Origin: Candidatus Bathyarchaeia archaeon
Lineage (GTDB): Archaea > Thermoproteota > Bathyarchaeia > Bathyarchaeales > Bathycorpusculaceae
Length of the DNA stretch: 64,000 bases
Direction of reading: 5' to 3'
Assembly: GCA_041447175.1 (NCBI GenBank)
Contig: CP166960.1
Coordinates: 1,566,519 to 1,630,518, forward strand
The position numbers were made by a program, and so were the translations under genes. The notes beneath the pieces are model-generated. The model had not been told where the DNA came from, did no database searches, and was given only the letters and a program-made list of their open reading frames with translations. This document shows, in pieces, positions 9,415 to 15,609 of the stretch (position 1 is the first letter of the stretch; each line of letters starts with the position of its first letter).

Positions 9415-9821
9415 TACATTCCCTTTCCAAACTCTTTTTTGAGAAGCTCATTTAGGGTTAAAACGGTCTGATCGGGGGCGGGCTCCACATCCACGGGGAA
9501 CCCTTTGAACATGGGCATACCCATACTGAAGGTGTCATCTCCGCAAACAGCGTTTGCCCAAAGACCGCATGGTATGAAAACCATCCCAGGCATGGAACCT
9601 CGCGGAAATTTCCTTGCCTTCACCACAACTGAACCGTACTTGGAGGTTACTTGAACGTTGGCTCCGTTTCGCAAGCCAAGTTTTATCATATCTACTTTGT
9701 CCATAAAACAGACAGCGGCGCTGTCAAAGTATTCTTGGGAGCCTTTCCCCAGTTCTTTGCCTACGCCTTGATCTATTGTTCTGCCCGTGATTATAGTTGC
9801 ACGTAACTTTTGGTCTACCAT
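9414..9821 (-). CDS. fwdD: Formylmethanofuran dehydrogenase subunit D
   Basis: 135 residues, the first gene of the operon. It is homologous to the C-terminal molybdopterin dinucleotide-binding domain of formate dehydrogenases. Typical elements are TGRTIDQGVGKE near the N-terminus, a central GANVQVTSKYGSVVVKA beta-barrel, and GMVFIPCGLWANAV followed by FKGFPVDVEP. It completes the cofactor pocket of FwdB. The ferredoxin subunits FwdF and FwdG are not in the window, so electron delivery genes must lie elsewhere. Confidence 0.92.
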   Translation of the reverse strand: MVDQKLRATIITGRTIDQGVGKELGKGSQEYFDSAAVCFMDKVDMIKLGLRNGANVQVTSKYGSVVVKARKFPRGSMPGMVFIPCGLWANAVCGDDTFSMGMPMFKGFPVDVEPAPDQTVLTLNELLKKEFGKGM

Positions 9822-9985
9822 ACCCTTGACCTATCCAATAGAGATTTCAGTGGTCATATTTAAGAGTAAGTTCAAAAAACACGTAAAATTCAACATCAAA
9901 ATGTGTGCAAAACACTCAAATGCCACCACATTTTACCCCAGAAAACCCCGTTTCCGGTTTTTAGAAAACAAAGAAGGCTTGAAAG

Positions 9986-10357
9986 TTAGGTTAGTTTACC
10001 ATGTTCCGCATTGAAGGTAGCGTTGTAGGTTCTTTTGTGGGCGGCGCCAACTGCGAAAGTGACGTCGGGCAGAAACGTGACTCCCCGCATGCGTCTGAGG
10101 TCCTTGGTTGTGTCGGGTTCGGTGTCGTCAAACCAGCACATAACGTAGTGGTCTTGTTTGCCTTCGGGCGAAATGATATAGTCGGTGTCACCCATGAGCG
10201 TGAAGAAATCGTGGATTTTTCCGGCGAGTTTGCCGTCGTCAGATTTTGTGACCGCGAGCTGTTTTGCCCTAACGACCACGAATGGGTCTTGCTCGGGGTT
10301 AGTGGAGCGTTCCCTGAATATGCAGATGACGGCTTTGTTCCAAACAAAGTCAACCAA
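9986..10357 (-). CDS. Conserved-looking small protein of unknown function
   Basis: 123 residues, soluble, with no recognised domain. The composition (FRERSTNPEQDPFVVVRAKQ, DFFTLMGDTDYIISPEGKQD) looks like a genuine small alpha/beta protein. A good TATA box (10390-10397 on this strand) sits 33-40 nt before its start, which favours this strand over the overlapping plus-strand frame. It lies between the fwd operon and the selenium island, and nothing links it firmly to either. Confidence 0.6.
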   Translation of the reverse strand: MVDFVWNKAVICIFRERSTNPEQDPFVVVRAKQLAVTKSDDGKLAGKIHDFFTLMGDTDYIISPEGKQDHYVMCWFDDTEPDTTKDLRRMRGVTFLPDVTFAVGAAHKRTYNATFNAEHGKLT

Positions 10358-10389
10358 AACAATTCCTCAGTAAAATAAGTGCCCCGATG

Positions 10390-10397
10390 ATATATAA
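10390..10397 (-). promoter_or_regulatory. TATA box for the gene starting at 10357
   Basis: The minus strand reads TTATATAT about 33-40 nt upstream of the ATG at 10357, with a GC-rich stretch between. This fits a strong archaeal core promoter with a very short leader. Confidence 0.55.
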
Positions 10398-10490
10398 CAT
10401 TGATGCTGCAAGGGCACCAACAAGAATTGAGCTTGAGTGACCGCACCACATTAATTAGTTGAATGCGCTTGAAACAGTAGAGGGTTAAAC

Positions 10491-10817
10491 ATGAGTGAAG
10501 ACCAAGACTTTTTTGTTCCAGTTTTAGATGAAAAGGACCTACAAGAAGGCTCCATGAAACGCGTATCTGTGGAAGGCACCCCAGTTCTACTGGTTAAGGT
10601 TGCGGGAGAAATCTTTGCTATCGACAACCGTTGCCCCCACATGAGCTGCGGCTTTGACGGCGGCGAACTGGATGGCAACGTGATTATTTGTCCCTGCCAC
10701 GACTGGCGCTTTGACCTCAAAACAGGCTCCTACGAAGACCAACCTGAAATCAAACTGGTAAAGTTTCCGTGGAAGATTGAGTCAGGCAAAATCTGGGTCA
10801 AAGTCGACGAAGAGTAG
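10491..10817 (+). CDS. Rieske-type [2Fe-2S] protein
   Basis: 108 residues. The two halves of the Rieske cluster motif are present: CPHMSCGF and CPCHDWRF (C-x-H ... C-x2-H). This is a soluble ferredoxin-like Rieske protein, as in the small subunits of dioxygenase or nitrite-reductase-type systems, not a membrane bc1 subunit, since no transmembrane anchor is seen. It would carry single electrons in the cytoplasm. Its stop is 28 nt before the selenocysteine tRNA and no TATA box is evident between them, so the two may share a transcript. Its redox partner is not identified. Confidence 0.9.
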   Translation: MSEDQDFFVPVLDEKDLQEGSMKRVSVEGTPVLLVKVAGEIFAIDNRCPHMSCGFDGGELDGNVIICPCHDWRFDLKTGSYEDQPEIKLVKFPWKIESGKIWVKVDEE

Positions 10818-10845
10818 CCGCACAAAACGTTCTCTCCCGTTTGAG

Positions 10846-10936
10846 GGCGCTCTACAGTTAGGTGGTCCTATCACCGGACTTCAAATCCGGGGAGTCCGAT
10901 AAGGACTCGGGGTTCAATTCCCCTTGGGCGCCGCCA
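10846..10936 (+). tRNA. tRNA-Sec (anticodon UCA)
   Basis: 91 nt including encoded CCA. The anticodon stem CCGGA/TCCGG encloses a 7-nt loop with TCA at 10881-10883, reading UGA. The extra arm is long (GAGTCC/GGACTC with loop GATAA). The T stem has only 4 bp (GGGG/CCCC, loop TTCAATT) and the acceptor has 9 positions, with one T-T mismatch at the eighth. That 9/4 fold is the archaeal/eukaryal tRNA-Sec form. The D arm is long with a 4-nt loop TGGT and one mismatch. G2-C71 and C3-G70 type pairs, known as archaeal PSTK identity elements, are present, and the discriminator is G. A suppressor or serine tRNA would not normally have this combination. Confidence 0.93.
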
Positions 10937-10976
10937 CCACCCGTTTTATCCAAACCAGCATCTTATCAAAGCGGCA

Positions 10977-11918
10977 TCACTTTTCGTTCCCCAACTGGCA
11001 AACCGCTTGCGGGGGATTAGGATGCACGACGGTTTGTTCTTGGCAGAAATCCCAGAAAAGCTCCGCGGCTTTAAGCAGGCTTCGTTTAGGTCGGAGCAGG
11101 TAAAGTTTGCGTGTGGTGTTTACGTCTTCCAGTTTTTTTATCAAAACCAGCCCTGCGGCTTGAGCTTTGCGGGAAGCAATGGATGAGACAAGACTTATGC
11201 CTCTGCCCTCCGAAACCGCGGTTATGACTGATTCGGTGCTGCCAAGCTCAAGGGTAGTTTTCAACCCAGCAGGAGAGAAACCGGCGGATTCAATGATGCG
11301 CTCGATTTCGGCGCGGGTTCCCGAGGTTTCCTCACGGTTGATGTAGGGATAACGCAGAAGTTCTGCAAGTTTGACTGATTCACGTTTAGAAAGCTCATGC
11401 CCACAAGGAACGATAAGCACGAGTTCTTCTTGACCGATTTCGATGGCTTCAAATTTCTCGGTGTATCCCCGTATGCTACCCGTCGCAGCAAAGTCCACAT
11501 CGTTTGCCTGCAGACTCAAAAGGCTGGAAACGCTGTCTTCGGTTTTTATTTTGAATTTTACGTCAGGATTCCTTTTTTGGAACTCAGCAATTAAGCTCGG
11601 AAGCAGATGCTCTTCTGGGATGGTGCTGGCGGCAATTTTCAGAACCCCTGAAAGTTTATGCTTGGTTGAAGAGATTGAGGCTTTGGCGGCGTCTAAGTCT
11701 TGGAAGATTTTTTGGGCGGTTTCTTTTAGGATGAGTCCTGCTTCGGTGACTTCGACGCCTTTTACGGTGCGTTTGAGCAGTTGAGCATCAAAGTATTCTT
11801 CCAAGGCGGCGATATGGTTGCTGACTGTTCCTTGACTGGTTCGGAGTTCTTTGGCGGCAATTGAAAAGCTGCCAATTCGAGCTACTGCAAGGAAAGTTTT
11901 CAAATAATCCAATCGCAT
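10977..11918 (-). CDS. LysR-family regulator, probably selenium-associated
   Basis: About 313 residues from the ATG at 11918. An N-terminal winged helix (MRLDYLKTFLAVARIGSF...AAKELRTSQGTVSNHIAALE) is followed by a type-2 periplasmic-binding-like effector domain (VLKIAASTIPEEHLLPSLIAEF...). It is divergent from the yedE gene and would sit over the shared promoter. Comparative work on prokaryotic selenium genes described a LysR regulator near yedE/yedF, and this position matches. Control of the selenium genes, perhaps in response to a selenium or sulfur ligand, is therefore a reasoned inference. LysR proteins are uncommon in archaea, which suggests acquisition from bacteria. Confidence 0.88.
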   Translation of the reverse strand: MRLDYLKTFLAVARIGSFSIAAKELRTSQGTVSNHIAALEEYFDAQLLKRTVKGVEVTEAGLILKETAQKIFQDLDAAKASISSTKHKLSGVLKIAASTIPEEHLLPSLIAEFQKRNPDVKFKIKTEDSVSSLLSLQANDVDFAATGSIRGYTEKFEAIEIGQEELVLIVPCGHELSKRESVKLAELLRYPYINREETSGTRAEIERIIESAGFSPAGLKTTLELGSTESVITAVSEGRGISLVSSIASRKAQAAGLVLIKKLEDVNTTRKLYLLRPKRSLLKAAELFWDFCQEQTVVHPNPPQAVCQLGNEK

Positions 11919-11967
11919 CGTTCTGGCTTCCAACTCAATGTAAGTTACTTATTTTTTGGGTAACCGC

Positions 11968-11975
11968 TTATATAT
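11968..11975 (-). promoter_or_regulatory. TATA box of the LysR gene
   Basis: On the minus strand an ATATATAA-type stretch lies about 50 nt before the LysR start at 11918, in the divergent intergenic region with yedE. Confidence 0.4.
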
Positions 11976-12092
11976 TGTTCTCTTCTGATAACGATTTCGT
12001 ATTCTGAGTTTTCCCAAGGTTGATTCTTGAACGAATTGGCTGTATTTATTGTTTCATTTGGTCAAGTGTCACGCGCAACACATATCTATCAG

Positions 12093-12103
12093 AAATTTTA
12101 ATA
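12093..12103 (+). promoter_or_regulatory. Core promoter of the yedE operon
   Basis: AAATTTTAATA, preceded by TATCAG, lies about 26-36 nt before the ATG at 12129. The same 11-mer, also preceded by TATCA, occurs at 15560-15570 before the double-cubane reductase gene, which suggests shared promoter architecture. Confidence 0.5.
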
Positions 12104-12137
12104 CGCAAAATCAATATTCCAAAAGGGGATGTAGGAA

Positions 12138-12635
12138 ATCCAAAAAAACATACGCATAACGATAGTAATCGCTGGGTTAATCACCGGCGCTTTAGCAGCC
12201 ATAACTCAAGTTTCTTTCAACGTCCTACCACCATACGCATACGGCATATGCGTTGCATGCCACGCCAGAGACTTAATCAACTGGCTCGTCAACCAGGCCA
12301 CCGGCTGGAGCCTATCAGTTGCCCCTGTATCCGTTGTGGCACCCGTGTTAACTGTTGTGGGACTAGTTGTGGGTGCATACGTAGCATCAGCGCGTAACCA
12401 CGAGTTTAAACTCAAAACCACCAAACACCCCCTCACCTCCTTCATCTACGGCTTTCTCGTGATGGTGTTCGCCCTAATTCTGGGTGCTTGCCCACTCCGA
12501 ACCATCCTGCGCATCGCCTACGGTGACATAATCGCGGTGATTGGTTTTGCGGCCATAGCCCTTGGAGTGTTCATAGGCGCCGAACTCATCAAATGGAGCG
12601 CCCAACGGGGACTAAACAGCAAAGGAGGCATCTAA
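12138..12635 (+). CDS. yedE: YedE/YeeE-type selenium transporter, N-terminal half; start codon unresolved
   Basis: The frame encodes about 165 residues with four hydrophobic helices and the family motifs YGICVACHARDL and LGACPLRTILRIAYGD, whose cysteines are thought to handle Se or S anions. YedE is normally one protein; here it is two abutting genes. No ATG, GTG or TTG precedes the conserved YGICVACHARD segment in frame. The frame reads ATG-TAG-GAA-ATC from 12129, so the options are an ATC start at 12138 (GGGG 9 nt upstream), an amber codon read through after a real ATG, or a base error. A GTG at 12336 would remove the first conserved cysteine motif and is unlikely. Confidence 0.75.
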   Translation: MQKNIRITIVIAGLITGALAAITQVSFNVLPPYAYGICVACHARDLINWLVNQATGWSLSVAPVSVVAPVLTVVGLVVGAYVASARNHEFKLKTTKHPLTSFIYGFLVMVFALILGACPLRTILRIAYGDIIAVIGFAAIALGVFIGAELIKWSAQRGLNSKGGI

Positions 12636-13115
12636 ATGGGGCAAACTGAAATTCTGTTAGCAACTTTAGTGGCAGGATTAATCGTGGGTTACGTTGCTCA
12701 ACGAGCACGCATGTGCTTTGTCGGAGGAATCCGCGACTACATACTCGTAAAAGACACACACCTACTCAAAGCTCCACTTGCCTTCCTAGTCGGAGCCGTA
12801 GTCATCTTTGGAGTTGCCTCCCTGTTCTCCAGCGCCCCCCTCTGGCCCTGGGCAGTAAACAAAGCTTTGCTTCCAATTCCCGGCGCACCCCTCTCAAGCG
12901 CAGCCACCACACCCCTGTGGGTAAACGTGTTCCTTGCAGTTCTCGGCGGCGCAGGATTAGGATTGTTTTCGGTTTTGGCTGGAGGCTGCCCGCTTAGGCA
13001 ACATGTGATGGCTTCAGAAGGGGACAAAAGCTCAATGTCGTATTTGGCGGGTTTCTACGTGGGCGCCGTCGTGTTCACCGCGGTAATCTTGCCAATAATA
13101 ATTGACGTGTTATAG
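12636..13115 (+). CDS. yedE: YedE/YeeE-type selenium transporter, C-terminal half
   Basis: 159 residues. RARMCFVGGIRDYIL and LAGGCPLRQHVMASEGDKS are the second set of YedE signatures, with four to five membrane helices around them. The ATG follows the stop of the N-terminal half with no gap, and a GGAGG lies 7 nt upstream, so the two halves are made separately and presumably assemble. Fused YedE proteins associated with selenium metabolism are thought to import a selenium species. Sulfur import (thiosulfate or sulfite, as in YeeE) is the alternative, but tRNA-Sec, selD and the YedF-like genes favour selenium. Confidence 0.85.
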   Translation: MGQTEILLATLVAGLIVGYVAQRARMCFVGGIRDYILVKDTHLLKAPLAFLVGAVVIFGVASLFSSAPLWPWAVNKALLPIPGAPLSSAATTPLWVNVFLAVLGGAGLGLFSVLAGGCPLRQHVMASEGDKSSMSYLAGFYVGAVVFTAVILPIIIDVL

Positions 13116-13126
13116 GAGGTAGAGAA

Positions 13127-13351
13127 ATGAAAAAAGAAACTTTAGACCTAAAAGGCAAAACCTGTCCGTACCCTGTGCTGTTGACCAAAGAGAAACTTAA
13201 GAAACTCGCATCCGGAGACATCCTAGAAGTAACCGTGGACTATCAGCCCGCCAGAGAAAACGTGGAACGCGTTGCCAAAGCTGAAGGCAGCAAAATCGTG
13301 GAAGTCAGAGACGAAAAAACGCAGTTCACCATCGTCATTGAAAAGAAGTAA
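13127..13351 (+). CDS. TusA/SirA-like sulfur or selenium carrier
   Basis: 74 residues, normal for TusA. The family motif CPYPVLLTKEKL follows DLKGK, and Cys in CPYP is the residue that would carry persulfide or selenide. A strong GGAGGT is 7 nt before the ATG. It follows yedE by 11 nt, and TusA next to YedE is a known pairing in which the carrier accepts the imported sulfur or selenium. A second TusA gene lies at 15229, so the two may differ in partner. Confidence 0.92.
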   Translation: MKKETLDLKGKTCPYPVLLTKEKLKKLASGDILEVTVDYQPARENVERVAKAEGSKIVEVRDEKTQFTIVIEKK

Positions 13352-13372
13352 CCACGCCTGGGAGCGAATAGG

Positions 13373-13894
13373 TTGAATAGAGACAAAAGGGAACGCGCAA
13401 TTCTGTTGCTTAGAGATGTCCGCGAAAGCATAAAAGCTGAGCGGATACTCAAAGCAAAAAACTACGACGTAAAAGTAGTGGCGCCCCCAGTCGAAGTGAG
13501 AATCGGATGCGACTTAGCCATCGAAATCAACCTGGTGGACAGCTTTGGGATTGAAAACCTGCTAAAAGATAACCACATCAACCCAATCAAAGTGGTTCCG
13601 TTAAGCAACTTGGAGCTTAGGCCACTGGAAATCATCAAAGAAGTCGACCTTGATGACTACTTGATGGTGAAAGCGGGTCACATGAAGTTGACCTTCGAGA
13701 AGCAAAACGGCAAAATCGTAAACGTTTCAGGAGGCGGATGCCCCGACATCCCCTTTCTGGCGTTAAGCATGGTCGGTAAAACCTTGGAGGAAACACAGCG
13801 ACCTGACGAGTTGGGCTATACTCTTTGCGCGTTTATGCTGGAGAAAGCCTACGAAAGAGCACTACAAACCTACAGGAAGACCCAACCATGTTAG
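13373..13894 (+). CDS. DUF3343-like putative Se/S carrier protein with extra C-terminal domain
   Basis: 173 residues from a TTG with GGAG 8 nt upstream. The first 50 or so residues (AILLLRDVRESIKAERILK...VVAPPVEVRIGCDLAIEI) follow the DUF3343 pattern, including the single cysteine in a GC-x-L-A context. That family is described as putative Se/S carrier-like. The rest contains SGGGCPDIPFLALSMVGKTLEET and a helical end with another Cys. Its stop overlaps the next start by 7 nt, so it is coupled to the kinase-like gene. Role: probably thiol handling of Se or S between YedE/TusA and later enzymes, inferred from the domain and the neighbours. Confidence 0.7.
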   Translation: MNRDKRERAILLLRDVRESIKAERILKAKNYDVKVVAPPVEVRIGCDLAIEINLVDSFGIENLLKDNHINPIKVVPLSNLELRPLEIIKEVDLDDYLMVKAGHMKLTFEKQNGKIVNVSGGGCPDIPFLALSMVGKTLEETQRPDELGYTLCAFMLEKAYERALQTYRKTQPC

Positions 13895-14757
13895 TCATTG
13901 TTGGCACCGTACCCCTCAAAGACATGCCCCTGACCACGGACTTCTGCAAGTTTGACCACGAAAAACTCACCGTTGACGATGTTGATTTGCCGCTTATCAA
14001 CGGAACAAGCGCCTTGGTGGCAACTGCAGCCCAAACCTGCAGCGCCCTCAAAATCGAAAAGCCCTACGCCGTGTTGGCAGGCGACATAGGCACAGGGGAA
14101 GGAAGCAAGCTAATTTACAGGCACCTACGAGACACACGTATTCCCGCTGCAGAAAAAACCGTCATAGCAATGCACTACATCAAACCCAACGTGCTGTACG
14201 CCAAAGACGCCATCAAAACACTCCGCAGACGCCCCAACACCACGCTGATTGCCGACGCAGGCTCCCTGTACGTCGCCAAAGCTGCTGGACTTGCCAAAGA
14301 CTTTGACCTTTTCACGCCTGACCCTGGCGAAATGGCTTTTCTGGCTGACCCTGAAGCCATGCACCCCGCATACGTGCGCAGCTTCATTTTTGATGCCATA
14401 AATGATGTTCCCGCCTTGATTGCACAGGCGTACAAATACGGCAACGCTGCCAAAGCCTTGTTGGTGAAGGGCGTAACGGACTACATTGTTGACGACGGCA
14501 AAATCGTGGGTGAAGTGTCGCAACCAAGCATCCCCGCGTTGGAGGCAGTCGGCGGAACAGGCGACACCCTCGTGGGCATTGCATCGGCTTTGATTGCGGC
14601 GGGCTACGGCGTAACGGACGCTGCAGTCTTGGCTGCGAAGGCAAACAGGCTCATGGGCGCGTTGGCGAAGCCTAATCCCGCCACGAAGGTGTGGGAGATG
14701 ATTCGGTTCATCCCTGAAGCGCTGGAATCAGCTAGGAAAACGCAGACAGGCAGATAG
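13888..14757 (+). CDS. Ribokinase-superfamily protein, NAD(P)HX-dehydratase/carbohydrate-kinase-like
   Basis: 289 residues from the ATG at 13888 that overlaps the previous gene. The VGGTGDTLVGIASALIAAGYG motif near residue 218 holds the anion hole and catalytic Asp of ribokinase-like enzymes. VLAGDIGTGEGSKLIYRHL, DAGSLYVAK and TPDPGEMAFLAD match the YjeF C-terminal (ADP/ATP-dependent NAD(P)H-hydrate dehydratase) group. The usual YjeF epimerase domain is absent. Why such an enzyme sits inside a selenium/sulfur operon is unclear; it may phosphorylate another small molecule. Confidence 0.72.
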   Translation: MLVIVGTVPLKDMPLTTDFCKFDHEKLTVDDVDLPLINGTSALVATAAQTCSALKIEKPYAVLAGDIGTGEGSKLIYRHLRDTRIPAAEKTVIAMHYIKPNVLYAKDAIKTLRRRPNTTLIADAGSLYVAKAAGLAKDFDLFTPDPGEMAFLADPEAMHPAYVRSFIFDAINDVPALIAQAYKYGNAAKALLVKGVTDYIVDDGKIVGEVSQPSIPALEAVGGTGDTLVGIASALIAAGYGVTDAAVLAAKANRLMGALAKPNPATKVWEMIRFIPEALESARKTQTGR

Positions 14758-14825
14758 GTCAGGTCTGCGAAGTCTCATCTTTTTTGTTTGATGACTGTTT
14801 TGTTTGTAAGTGAGTTTGGATAAAA

Positions 14826-14832
14826 TTTATAT
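14826..14832 (+). promoter_or_regulatory. TATA box for the DsrE-TusA pair
   Basis: TTTATAT lies about 47 nt before the ATG at 14879 and follows a 65-nt spacer after the kinase-like gene, so a new transcript probably starts here. Confidence 0.4.
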
Positions 14833-14878
14833 CAGGAGCGCTAATAGTCTCTATCAGATACCTTAAAGAGGCTATGTT

Positions 14879-15229
14879 ATGGTTTCGTTCACAGTGTTGA
14901 TTAATGAAGCACCTATTGCTAAAGAACGCGCCTTCACTGCCCTCAGGTATGCAACCACCTGCGCACTTGAAGGACACGAAGTGAAAGTTTTCTTGATGGA
15001 AAACGGCGTGTACGTCGCAAAGAAAGGTCAAAACCCCTCCTCCGACGCACCCAACCTTATGGTTTACCTTGAAGAACTCCTAAAAAGCAATGTAGAAGTC
15101 AAAGCCTGTGTGGTCTGCTGCCAAGCTCGAGGATTAACCGAAAACGACCTAATTCCAGGCGTCAAAATCGCATCCATGCATGAACTCGTCGAATGGACCG
15201 CAACAACCGACAAAACCATAGTGTTCTAG
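14879..15229 (+). CDS. DsrE-family protein (YedF C-domain-like)
   Basis: 116 residues. The DsrE/TusD fold is indicated by the N-terminal strand VSFTVLINEAPIAKERAFTA, HEVKVFLMENGVY and the cysteine motif KACVVCCQARGL. Two adjacent cysteines (residues about 80-81) are candidate carrier sites. In bacterial YedF a TusA domain is fused to a DsrE domain; here they are two genes overlapping by one base (TAGTG) in reverse order. This supports a role in handing on reduced selenium or sulfur. A purely sulfur-relay role cannot be excluded. Confidence 0.85.
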   Translation: MVSFTVLINEAPIAKERAFTALRYATTCALEGHEVKVFLMENGVYVAKKGQNPSSDAPNLMVYLEELLKSNVEVKACVVCCQARGLTENDLIPGVKIASMHELVEWTATTDKTIVF

Positions 15230-15462
15230 TGATTGATTTGGAAAACGAGAAACTAGACGTGAAGGGCAAAGTTTGCCCCATGCCCATCCTTTTAATCAAG
15301 CGCAAACTGGAAACGGTGCAGACGGGACAAATTCTGGAAGTCAACGGCGATTGTGGTCCAGCGTTTGATAACGTGCAGCGGTGGGCAAAAAACGCGGGAC
15401 ACGAGATTGTTGAAGCCACCAAAAACGGCGTTGAGTTCAACATTAAGATAAAAAAGCAGTAA
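15229..15462 (+). CDS. TusA-like protein (YedF N-domain-like)
   Basis: About 77 residues from the GTG at 15229, which overlaps the DsrE stop. The CPMPILLIKRKLE motif after LDVKGK is the classic TusA helix start with the carrier Cys. It pairs with the preceding DsrE protein as a split YedF. An upstream ATG at 15193 in the same frame would add 12 residues inside the DsrE gene and is less likely. Confidence 0.88.
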   Translation: MIDLENEKLDVKGKVCPMPILLIKRKLETVQTGQILEVNGDCGPAFDNVQRWAKNAGHEIVEATKNGVEFNIKIKKQ

Positions 15463-15559
15463 ACGGCACCTCACCTTTTGCTTATTTGGGTGGTTTAGGC
15501 TGGTTTTGTGGGTCTGAATCACTCAACATTTTATTTGCTTTTTTAATGTATTTTATCAA

Positions 15560-15570
15560 AAATTTTAATA
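15560..15570 (+). promoter_or_regulatory. Core promoter of the double-cubane reductase-activase-selD operon
   Basis: AAATTTTAATA lies 40-50 nt before the ATG at 15610. It is identical to the element before yedE at 12093-12103, including the preceding TATCA and a following GCAA shifted by one base. Confidence 0.45.
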
Positions 15571-15609
15571 GCAACCTTCACGGTCAACAAACCAATAGGC
15601 AGTGTTAGT

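Noticed and set aside
10001-10378. Plus-strand frame antisense to the gene at 9986-10357
   Set aside because: The minus-strand gene has a good TATA box at the right distance and more protein-like composition.
14839-14851. CTAATAGTC as a partial copy of the GTCTATTAG block
   Set aside because: Only one block with one mismatch, no CAAATA or 21-nt block at the right spacing.
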